Below are positions 1 to 6,452 of a stretch of DNA of 26,205 bases, in pieces. Under the pieces are notes generated by a model. It was given only the letters and a program-made list of their open reading frames with translations, was not told where the DNA came from and did no database searches. Position 1 is the stretch's first letter; every line of letters starts with the position of its first letter. Made by a program: the position numbers and the translations under genes. Source of the DNA: Syntrophobacterales bacterium. Its GTDB lineage: Bacteria > Desulfobacterota > Syntrophorhabdia > Syntrophorhabdales > WCHB1-27. Where the stretch lies: positions 1-26,205 of the forward strand of contig JADGQN010000010.1 in assembly GCA_017881765.1 (NCBI GenBank). The letters run 5' to 3'.

Positions 1-3
1 CCC

Positions 4-1059
4 ATGCAATACACGCAGGACAACAGGCTGCTGTCCATCACAACACCTCTCGGTAAGGACGTGCTCTTGCTCCAGGGCTTCAAAGGCACGGACGGGCTCG
101 CAGTCAGTGTCCCTGCCAAAACGACTGTGGGCCCGGGAGAGCGGGAATACTACCTGTACCCCGGCATCTATCGTACTCAGGGTGAGGGTGACCGGCTGGT
201 ACGCCTCCGGATCGAGGAGGAAGAGGCGCAGATCACCAGGATTACCGGAAGCGGCACCTGCAGAGCCTTTACCAGCGGCTACCGGTTTCTGCTCGATGGC
301 TCCTACCGGATGGACATGAACGACAAAGAATATATCTTGACCTCCGTAGCCCACAGGGCGTACCAATCCCGGGAAGAGGGCGGCGGCGTCAGCTACGGGA
401 ATACTTTCACCTGCATACCCTACGAGACCCCTTTTCGTCCGCCCAGAACAACGCCCAAGCCCTTGGTCCACGGTTCGCAGACCGCTATCGTCGTGGGTCC
501 TCCCGGCGAGGAAATTTATACGGACGAGCACGGCCGCATGAAGGTGCAGTTTCACTGGGACCGCGAGGGCGAGAAAGACGACAAAAGCTCCTGCTGGATC
601 AGGGTCAGTCAGCCCTGGGCAGGCCCGGGCTGGGGAGCGATTGCCATCCCCCGGATCGGTCATGAAGTGGTGGTCGATTTTCTCGAAGGCGATCCTGACA
701 GGCCGTTGATCACCGGCAGCGTTTATAACGGCATCAATAAGCCGCCTTACCCGCTTCCTGACGAAAAGACCAAGAGCACGCTCAAGTCCGACTCGTCAAA
801 AGGCAGCGGCGGTTTCAACGAGATCCGCTTTGAAGATAAGAAGGGGAGCGAAGAGATTTTCGTTCACGGCCAGAAGGATTGCAACATCGAGATTAAACGG
901 AACGACATGATCACGGTCGGTAACTTCTTTTCAATCACCTGCGGTAAATCACAAATGACCATGGACAAGGACGGCAATGTCACGATTACCGGCGTAAAGT
1001 TCGACTTCGAGGCATCAGATCATATTCAGATCTCAAGCAAAGACGTCGATATCGACTAA
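4..1059 (+). CDS. vgrG: VgrG-like type VI secretion tip protein, internally deleted
   Basis: Spike protein of the type VI secretion tail tip. The first ~32 residues match a normal VgrG N-terminus (YTQDNRLLSITTPLG then DVLLLQGFKGTDG). The sequence then jumps to what is normally the region ~250-300 residues further on (VSVPAKTTVG, then RLRIEEEEAQ, CRAFTSGYRF). The gp5-like OB fold follows (AIVVGPPGEEIYTDEHGRMK, SCWIRVSQPWAGPGWGA, then IPRIGHEVVVDFLEGDPDRP) and a short beta-helix tail with FNEIRFEDKKGSEEIF and GNVTITG. At 351 residues it is about half the usual 600-900. The missing part is the gp27-like base domain, so trimer assembly on the baseplate is doubtful. The ATG at 4 suits family starts, but its ribosome site is outside the window. 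No PAAR, chaperone or effector gene follows. Family identity is secure; functionality is not. Confidence 0.85.
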   Translation: MQYTQDNRLLSITTPLGKDVLLLQGFKGTDGLAVSVPAKTTVGPGEREYYLYPGIYRTQGEGDRLVRLRIEEEEAQITRITGSGTCRAFTSGYRFLLDGSYRMDMNDKEYILTSVAHRAYQSREEGGGVSYGNTFTCIPYETPFRPPRTTPKPLVHGSQTAIVVGPPGEEIYTDEHGRMKVQFHWDREGEKDDKSSCWIRVSQPWAGPGWGAIAIPRIGHEVVVDFLEGDPDRPLITGSVYNGINKPPYPLPDEKTKSTLKSDSSKGSGGFNEIRFEDKKGSEEIFVHGQKDCNIEIKRNDMITVGNFFSITCGKSQMTMDKDGNVTITGVKFDFEASDHIQISSKDVDID

Positions 1060-1137
1060 GAGGAACCAAGGGCGTTCCTGGGACATGTTTCTAATCGTGC
1101 CTTACGGCTACGCATCTCAGGCGCTCTCGGGAGGCGC

Positions 1138-1701
1138 CTACTCCAGCCTTTTCAGGAGCCAGGCCATTCTTTGTCCGAGAGCAGTGGCTATCTGCATGCC
1201 CTCCTCGTCCTTCTCAACGTCTCCTTTTTCCTTGGCGACACCCAGCGCCCGGCCAACAATAATAACGTCGTTACTCAAAAAGAAATGATTCATCGCATCG
1301 ACCGTGTGCATGCCTCCGGACCGTCGGAAACAGGCGATTGAAGCTCCAACCTTGTTCCTGTACAGTTTGCCATTTGCGAGACCGACAAAACCCGCACGGT
1401 CGATCAACGCCTTCATTTCCGGAGTAACGTCCTGGAAGTAGACGGGAGAGCCGAGCACGATGCCCTGAGCCTTTGTTATCTTTTCGATATACTCATTGGC
1501 CGCGTCCTTCTTTACGGCGCAATGCTGATCGCGGTTCTCATGACATTTGAAACAAGCGATACATCCCCTGATCTCCTTCTCGGAAAGCTGCACAAGCTCT
1601 GTTTCGATCCCTTCGCGCTCGACCTCACGAAGAAGCTGATTGATCAGGATATTCGTGTTGCCGTCCTTTCTGGGGCTGCCGTTGAATGCGACGACCTTCA
1701 T
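1138..1701 (-). CDS. Iron-sulfur flavoprotein / NAD(P)H-dependent FMN reductase family
   Basis: Flavodoxin-fold redox protein of 187 residues that probably binds FMN and a 4Fe-4S cluster. The N-terminus MKVVAFNGSPRKDGNTN is the family phosphate-binding loop. A compact cysteine motif, CIACFKC then C after seven residues (CX2CX2CX7C), resembles the cluster-binding motif of archaeal and anaerobe Isf proteins. GIVLGSPVYFQDVTPEMKAL is the typical flavin-contacting segment. I chose the ATG at 1701 rather than an upstream start at 1749 because GGGAGGGAGGG lies just ahead of it and the protein then begins at the conserved beta strand. It is convergent with vgrG; a 21-nt hairpin (1119-1139) overlaps the stop codon. 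Likely an electron carrier or oxidative-stress reductase; the substrate cannot be told. Confidence 0.85.
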   Translation of the reverse strand: MKVVAFNGSPRKDGNTNILINQLLREVEREGIETELVQLSEKEIRGCIACFKCHENRDQHCAVKKDAANEYIEKITKAQGIVLGSPVYFQDVTPEMKALIDRAGFVGLANGKLYRNKVGASIACFRRSGGMHTVDAMNHFFLSNDVIIVGRALGVAKEKGDVEKDEEGMQIATALGQRMAWLLKRLE

Positions 1702-1874
1702 GTCACCCTCCCTCCCGATTGCTTTATGTTCGATCTCTGTACGGCTCATTCTACCACGTTACGGATGAGCGTGCTACTGGCTTGACCCATGGCCTCCTGA
1801 GCCTCGAATATTTGCGTATGCTATACGTAACAAAATTGGGTCGATTCTTAAGACCATCGAGGACCATTTTTCTC

Positions 1875-1904
1875 TTGACAAGAAATCGTCCAAATTGACA
1901 TAGT
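1875..1904 (+). promoter_or_regulatory. Candidate sigma-70-type promoter
   Basis: A perfect -35 hexamer TTGACA (1875-1880) is followed after 18 nt by CATAGT (1899-1904, four of six matches to TATAAT). It points toward the acyl-CoA ligase at 2116 and may once have served the lost dehydrogenase gene whose tail lies between. It is a motif match only. Confidence 0.35.
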
Positions 1905-1975
1905 AGCAATGATCAGACAACCGGTTTATTCAATTTATTGGGACGGCAACTAAATACCGGAAACTTTTCGCGGCC

Positions 1976-2031
1976 GTCATTCCGGCGGACACCGGAATCC
2001 AGTATATTTCTGGATGCCGGATCACGATGAC
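1976..2031. repeat. REP-like palindromic repeat, degenerate copy
   Basis: A 56-bp imperfect palindrome bounded by GTCAT and ATGAC. The left arm is 1976-2002 and contains ATTCCGGCG and CCGGAATCCAG; the right arm is 2010-2031 (CTGGATGCCGG...GATGAC). Its left arm matches the reverse complement of the right arm of the element at 8614-8703 at 24 of 27 positions, so both belong to one dispersed family. The rest of 1750-1975 holds only the candidate promoter at 1875 and a small CGTAT-gct-ATACG hairpin near 1815. Confidence 0.75.
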
Positions 2032-2088
2032 AGCGATTTCATTACCGGCCAGACGATTATCGTGGATGGAGGATCGGCACTCAATTAG
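2032..2088 (+). pseudogene. C-terminal remnant of a short-chain dehydrogenase/reductase
   Basis: Reading from 2032 in frame gives SDFITGQTIIVDGGSALN and a TAG stop at 2086-2088. This is the standard C-terminal end of classical SDR proteins such as FabG-type 3-oxoacyl reductases (ITGQxIxVDGG). Nothing upstream continues the gene: the repeat at 1976-2031 directly abuts the remnant. About 230 residues including the catalytic site are gone. The remnant ends 27 nt before the acyl-CoA ligase start, so the pair was probably once an operon for acyl or CoA-thioester metabolism. Confidence 0.75.
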
Positions 2089-2115
2089 GTAACCGAATCA
2101 GTGCAGGAGGCAATA

Positions 2116-3744
2116 GTGGGCAAGCTGGGTAGTACCACAAACTACGAAGATATAGAGCATCTGGCGGTTGGAGAAGTTCTGCAAAGAAGCGCGCAGATGG
2201 TTCCTCAAAAGATATGCGTCTTCTTTAAAGATCGGACCCTCACCTACAGACAACTCGATGAACAATCGAGTGCGCTTGCCGCAAGCCTTCAAGAGACCGG
2301 GATCGCAAAAGGGGACAGGGTCGCCATATATATGTTTAACCGCCTCGAATTCTATATCACCTTTTATGCCCTGCAGAAGATCGGGGCCATAGTGGCCTGG
2401 GTAAATCCCGGCTACAGGAGCCACGAGCTTTCGTTCATTCTCGGCAATTCTCAGGCCAAGGCGATCTTTGTCGAGAAGGGGAAAGAAGGCTTTGATAATT
2501 TCGGGCTGATTCAGGAGTTAAGAAATAGTCTTCCGCATCTCGTATCGGTGATTTCGCTGGGGGGAGGGACGGGGCAAGGAGTTGTTCCGTTTGAAGAGAT
2601 GGTCACGAGTGGGAGGAAAAAGGCATTCGGGAAACAGCCGATTGACATCCATCACGATCTTTCCATGTTGATATACACATCCGGGACAACCGGAGTTCCG
2701 AAGGGCTCGATGATCAGCCACTATCAAGCGGTACGAGGGGGATACTCACATGTCCGTGGCGTTGAAGCAACGGCGGATGACGTTTTTATGGGCATACTCC
2801 CCATGTGCCATTCGTACGGTTGCGGGACCACGCTTCTCCAACCGGTCCTGATCCAGGCGTCCGTCATCCTGCTCGAAACATTCAATGCGGAACAGGCGTT
2901 AAAAACGATCGATGCTCAAAAACCGACGATTCAGCACGGGTCTCCTTCTCACTACATCATGGAGATGAATCATCCGAACCTTGGCAGATACAACCTTTCC
3001 AGCCTGAGGGCCGGCTATCTTGCGGGCCAGATATGCCCGGAGGAAGTGATCCAATGGGGAGAGGACAGGAATATATCCTTGTCATCTTCCTGGGGCAATT
3101 CAGAAGTCGGTCCGGGAGCAGGCACCATGTGCCCCTTCGGGACACCGCTCGAAATTCGCAAAAAGAGCGTTGGGAAGCCGGTTCCGGGGACCCAGATAAA
3201 AGCTGTCGATCCGGAAACCGGCCGGCAGGTTGCCGCAGGTGAGGTCGGTGAGATGATGGTTAAGGGGCCTAATGTCCTGAAAGGCTATTGGCAAAATCCG
3301 GAGGAAACCGACAAGCAGTTGGAAAAAGATGGATGGCTGCACACCGGCGACTTGATATCGATTGACGAGGAGGGTTTTATCAGAATGCACGGGAGAAGCA
3401 AGGACTTGATAAACCGGGGTGGACTGAAGATATATCCCTCAGAGATCGAAACGCTGATTCTGCAGCATCCGGCCGTATCGCAGGTTTGCATCGCAGGAAC
3501 GCCAAATCCTGTTTTAGGAGAAAGCATCTGTGCGTGTGTCATACCCAGGGAGCACGCTCATGTCTCTCTGAAGGAGATCCGCGACTTCTTGAAGGAGAAG
3601 GTAGCGAAGCAAAAACTGCCGGATGAGTTGTCTGTATTCTCTGATTTTCCCAAGATGCCGGGAGGCGTAAAGATAAAGAAATTCGGCGCCGGCGGCGTTC
3701 AGGAACTGGCGTCGCTCGACAAGAATAGAGAGAAACTTAGATAG
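2116..3744 (+). CDS. Acyl-CoA ligase / AMP-dependent synthetase (ANL superfamily)
   Basis: Activates a carboxylic acid to its acyl-CoA through an acyl-adenylate; 542 residues. Visible motifs are the phosphate-binding loop LIYTSGTTGVPKGSMISH (about residues 184-201), SSWGNSEVG for adenine contact, and DGWLHTGDL with GFIRMHGRSKDLINRGG, the ribose-binding Asp and hinge region. The C-terminal lid follows (IYPSEIE, AVSQVCIAGTPNPVLGE). The usual PxxxxGK motif near the end reads PKMPGGVKIKK, with one extra residue before the expected catalytic lysine. The start at GTG 2116 is preferred because AGGAGG ends five bases before it; an upstream GTG at 2101 has no such site. tag follows after 11 nt. The substrate cannot be assigned; the SDR remnant just upstream suggests fatty or aromatic acid metabolism. 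Confidence 0.9.
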   Translation: MGKLGSTTNYEDIEHLAVGEVLQRSAQMVPQKICVFFKDRTLTYRQLDEQSSALAASLQETGIAKGDRVAIYMFNRLEFYITFYALQKIGAIVAWVNPGYRSHELSFILGNSQAKAIFVEKGKEGFDNFGLIQELRNSLPHLVSVISLGGGTGQGVVPFEEMVTSGRKKAFGKQPIDIHHDLSMLIYTSGTTGVPKGSMISHYQAVRGGYSHVRGVEATADDVFMGILPMCHSYGCGTTLLQPVLIQASVILLETFNAEQALKTIDAQKPTIQHGSPSHYIMEMNHPNLGRYNLSSLRAGYLAGQICPEEVIQWGEDRNISLSSSWGNSEVGPGAGTMCPFGTPLEIRKKSVGKPVPGTQIKAVDPETGRQVAAGEVGEMMVKGPNVLKGYWQNPEETDKQLEKDGWLHTGDLISIDEEGFIRMHGRSKDLINRGGLKIYPSEIETLILQHPAVSQVCIAGTPNPVLGESICACVIPREHAHVSLKEIRDFLKEKVAKQKLPDELSVFSDFPKMPGGVKIKKFGAGGVQELASLDKNREKLR

Positions 3745-3755
3745 AGGGACATGGC

Positions 3756-4340
3756 TTGAAAACGAGATGCAGATGGGTAGCTGACGACGAGCTTTACAGG
3801 AAGTACCACGACGAGAAGTGGGGAGTCCCTGCTCATGATGACGGAAAGCTATTTGAGCTGCTGATTCTGGAAGGGGTTCAGGCCGGGCTGAGCTGGCTCA
3901 CCGTCCTCAGGAAAAGAGAAAACTACAGGCGGGCATTTGATGGGTTCGACGCGGAGAAGATAGCCGCATATGACAGCAAAAAAGTTGAGCGGTTGATGGA
4001 AGACAAAGGCATTATCCGGAACAGACTGAAGATAAAAGCTGCCATCGAGAATGCCCGGGCGTTTCTCAAGGTCCGCGAGGAGTGGGGCACCTTCGATGCA
4101 TACCTCTGGCAATTCATAGGGGGCAAACCGAAGCAAAATTTCTGGAGAACGCTGGAAGAAGTTCCGAGTAAAACGGCCGAATCGGAAGCCATGAGCAAGG
4201 ACCTCGCCAGGAGAGGGTTCAAGTTCGTCGGTTCAACCATCTGCTACGCGTTCATGCAAGCAGTGGGCATGGTGAACGATCACACGACGGATTGTTTCAG
4301 GTATGCTGAACTAAGCAAGAGCAGAACACGCGCCAGTTGA
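3756..4340 (+). CDS. tag: DNA-3-methyladenine glycosylase I
   Basis: Base-excision repair enzyme that removes 3-methyladenine from DNA; 194 residues, close to the family norm. The start is TTG, preceded by GAGGG at seven-base spacing; the nearer ATG at 3751 is out of frame and stops at once. Family signatures are clear: TRCRWVADDELYRKYHDEKW at the N-terminus, LEGVQAGLSWLTVLRKRENY with the conserved Glu, RGFKFVGSTICYAFMQAVG, and NDHTTDCF. The early Cys and His and the late His and Cys match the zinc ligands known in E. coli Tag. It follows the acyl-CoA ligase by 11 nt and is probably cotranscribed, although the functions are unrelated. Confidence 0.95.
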   Translation: MKTRCRWVADDELYRKYHDEKWGVPAHDDGKLFELLILEGVQAGLSWLTVLRKRENYRRAFDGFDAEKIAAYDSKKVERLMEDKGIIRNRLKIKAAIENARAFLKVREEWGTFDAYLWQFIGGKPKQNFWRTLEEVPSKTAESEAMSKDLARRGFKFVGSTICYAFMQAVGMVNDHTTDCFRYAELSKSRTRAS

Positions 4341-4356
4341 AACCCACCCTGCCCGT

Positions 4357-4911
4357 CTATTGAAGCATCCATCCCCACTGAAAAGCGTCGCTCTCATAGC
4401 GGCTCATCTGTTTGTTGATCAATCCTTCCAGTGTCGGGAACTCAATATTTCCCGATTGGTACATACGCTCCACGTCGTAGTATGATTTCTCAGGGTAGTA
4501 AAACCGGGATCCCAAAACCTGCACATATTGAGCCAGCGCTGCCATGCCCTCTTTCTGCCTGTTTTCCCTGAAGGCAATGAGGGTCTGGTATGCCTTCACA
4601 ACGAGATACGCATAGTTCTGGCCTTTCACAAGACCTTCTGCCTGCGCCAGGTACTGGCCCGCCTGTCCGTAGTTACCCATTTGATAGGCCGCCTGCCCCG
4701 CGAGCGCCAGAGGCCACGCGCCGGTAGGATCTCCCTGATTAGCCCGTAGGAATTGCCGCAGAGCAGGCTCGTAATCCCTGTGCTGGAGAGATCGGTAGCC
4801 CTGAAACAAACCTTCCCTGTAGTTCACGAACCCCGTGTTACCGGCGCAGGAGAGTGCTAGGGATACGAGCAGCACCATACCACCGATACATGTTTTCTTC
4901 ATTCCACCCAT
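4357..4911 (-). CDS. TPR-like lipoprotein, function unknown
   Basis: A 184-residue exported lipoprotein. The start at 4911 (MGGMKKTC) is chosen because AAAGGAG lies five bases upstream; it leaves a basic n-region, a hydrophobic stretch GGMVLLVSLALS and a lipobox ending LALSC. The mature part is helical with tetratricopeptide-like spacing: EPALRQFLRANQGDPTGAWP, LALAGQAAYQMGNYGQAGQY and ALAQYVQVLG. No catalytic motif is visible. Probably an envelope scaffold or assembly lipoprotein. It is convergent with tag (gap 16 nt). Its upstream region 4912-5133 is filled by a structured GC-rich repeat, which may also separate it from the next minus-strand gene. Confidence 0.75.
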   Translation of the reverse strand: MGGMKKTCIGGMVLLVSLALSCAGNTGFVNYREGLFQGYRSLQHRDYEPALRQFLRANQGDPTGAWPLALAGQAAYQMGNYGQAGQYLAQAEGLVKGQNYAYLVVKAYQTLIAFRENRQKEGMAALAQYVQVLGSRFYYPEKSYYDVERMYQSGNIEFPTLEGLINKQMSRYESDAFQWGWMLQ

Positions 4912-4955
4912 GTTTTCTCCTTTGTAGGTGCGGCCCGCCTTAGCCGCGGCCAATC

Positions 4956-5117
4956 GTAGATTCCCACGGGCTTACGCCCGGGGTCCTCTCCTGGCTCGCG
5001 CCGCCGTGGGAATCTACTCAGCTCGCACGGCGAGCCGGGTACCCGCAGCCGCGAAGCGGCTGGAGGGTGGAGGGAGGCTCACACGGCCTTGCCGGGTGAG
5101 GGGGCGACGCGAGCCCC
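4956..5117. repeat. GC-rich structured repeat, CGGGTACCCG family, copy 1
   Basis: Begins with a perfect 14-bp inverted repeat: GTAGATTCCCACGG (4956-4969) and its complement at 5004-5017. Two tight hairpins follow, GCTCGC-acg-GCGAGC (about 5020) and AGCCGC-gaa-GCGGCT (5047-5061), and it ends GGCGACGCGAGCCCC (5103-5117). The stretch 5004-5046 aligns without gaps to 21352-21394 at 35 of 43 positions, and the end motif recurs at 21466-21480. No reading frame in it looks coding. It fills the gap between two minus-strand genes. Confidence 0.7.
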
Positions 5118-5133
5118 TTGGATAGACGGCGGG

Positions 5134-6267
5134 TCACGCAGCAGAGCCTCTTTTCTGTCCTGCTATACTCCGCTCGCCGTACCGAGGGTTCTTGGTGATG
5201 TTTCTCTCAACAGAAATAAAGGGCGGTATGTGAACGCTTGTTTCCCCGTCGTCCACAGGCTCCACTCCGAGCATTGCAAGACCCTCGTGCCTTCCCCGGT
5301 AAATATCCAGCTCGAAGTGTTGACCATTCCACAAAAAGCAGATGCGTTCCTTCACGAGAATCTCAGTCTTCGGGTCTATCAATTTCTTCAGGTTCACGTA
5401 CTGCTGCTCATCGATCAGTTCTTCCTCATTGACAGGGAAAGGAGTCTTCCTTGTCCTTGTAAGGAAATAGAGAGAGGAGTCCTCCTGCCCCCGCTTCCGG
5501 ATCCGTATCTCTTCATCGCGGTTCTTTGTGCGCAGGAAGACCTGCTCTACGCTGATAACCTGATGAGCCGGTAATTGGTCGTACTTAACGTCCCTGACAA
5601 TAAATCTTTCCTTTACAGCGGATGGCGCCGGTATGCCGAGAAGCTGAGAGATGGCAGTGAAGGTCCTCCTGATCTTGCCCTCGAAGTCGGTCCTGTTATC
5701 GATGATCTTGAAATGCGGATGGCCGAGCCAGCTTTCCCGTATGCTCCGGTCGATCCGGATGGCTTCCTCGGGTGTTTCGATGCGCGCCCCGTTGTTCTCG
5801 CCGGTGTAATACTCGCGCGCACCTTCCGCTGCTGTCACCAGATGGACAACCCCGAGGTAGCGGTCACGCAGGTTCACTTCTTTTAACCCCTTCCTCTTCA
5901 GCATCTCTTTGAACGCATCTTTTGGGATAAAGGCTTTGATATCCATAACGCCCCGGTCGAGGAGCATCACTTTTTTTCGTTCCGGGAATATCCGGCTTAC
6001 CGCTCTTGCGTAAGTCTCTTCGAAGGATAGCTGCATATCCAGGATGGCCTCTTCGTACATTATCACCTGGCTCATGCTATTCATCTTGCGCCGGTCGATA
6101 CCGTTGTTGCTGATCAGGGTCGCTGTCTCGGGTACGACAAAGACCATGAAACCATGGTCGGATAGTCTTTCCGTAAGATAGGCGAGGGACGAACTCTTGC
6201 CGCTGCATGGGCCGCCGGTAAGGACGATCAGATGGACAGGTTCGATTAATCGTGAGCCATTATGCAA
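5134..6267 (-). CDS. AAA ATPase (NadR/AAA_28-like) fused to CYTH domain
   Basis: A 377-residue two-domain protein. Residues ~10-200 form a P-loop NTPase/kinase domain: the Walker A motif is LTGGPCSGKSS, and KVMLLDRGVMDIKAF looks like Walker B. Residues ~215-350 resemble a CYTH/triphosphate-tunnel domain, with EEIRIRKRGQEDSSLYFLT, FELDIYRG and LAMLGVEP. The usual N-terminal ExExK signature is not present; the matching place reads AVKERFIV. This architecture is that of the TTD14 family (TRPL translocation defect protein 14), known in Drosophila as a GTP- and phosphatidic-acid-binding protein. The start is TTG at 6267, supported by GGAG seven bases upstream; an ATG close by is out of frame. The bacterial role is unknown; a nucleotide or phospholipid ligand is plausible. 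Confidence 0.8.
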   Translation of the reverse strand: MHNGSRLIEPVHLIVLTGGPCSGKSSSLAYLTERLSDHGFMVFVVPETATLISNNGIDRRKMNSMSQVIMYEEAILDMQLSFEETYARAVSRIFPERKKVMLLDRGVMDIKAFIPKDAFKEMLKRKGLKEVNLRDRYLGVVHLVTAAEGAREYYTGENNGARIETPEEAIRIDRSIRESWLGHPHFKIIDNRTDFEGKIRRTFTAISQLLGIPAPSAVKERFIVRDVKYDQLPAHQVISVEQVFLRTKNRDEEIRIRKRGQEDSSLYFLTRTRKTPFPVNEEELIDEQQYVNLKKLIDPKTEILVKERICFLWNGQHFELDIYRGRHEGLAMLGVEPVDDGETSVHIPPFISVERNITKNPRYGERSIAGQKRGSAA

Positions 6268-6452
6268 ACGCTTTCTCCTTCACCTTTTGCGGGACCTTGT
6301 TCGAAACCACTTCAGGTCGATCGCAACGGTTAAAGATACCGAAGAGGCGGGAGAATTGCAATACTGATTTTTTTTGCTTTCAATGGCTTTTGACCTCCCA
6401 TCAATGTTACAATTCCTCGCATACGCAAAATTTGTGAACGTGGAGGGACCGG

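Noticed and set aside
1119..1139. Hairpin AGGCGC...GCGCCT between convergent vgrG and flavoprotein genes
   Set aside because: The stem is good but no U-tract follows on either strand and it overlaps the flavoprotein stop codon, so I do not call it an intrinsic terminator.
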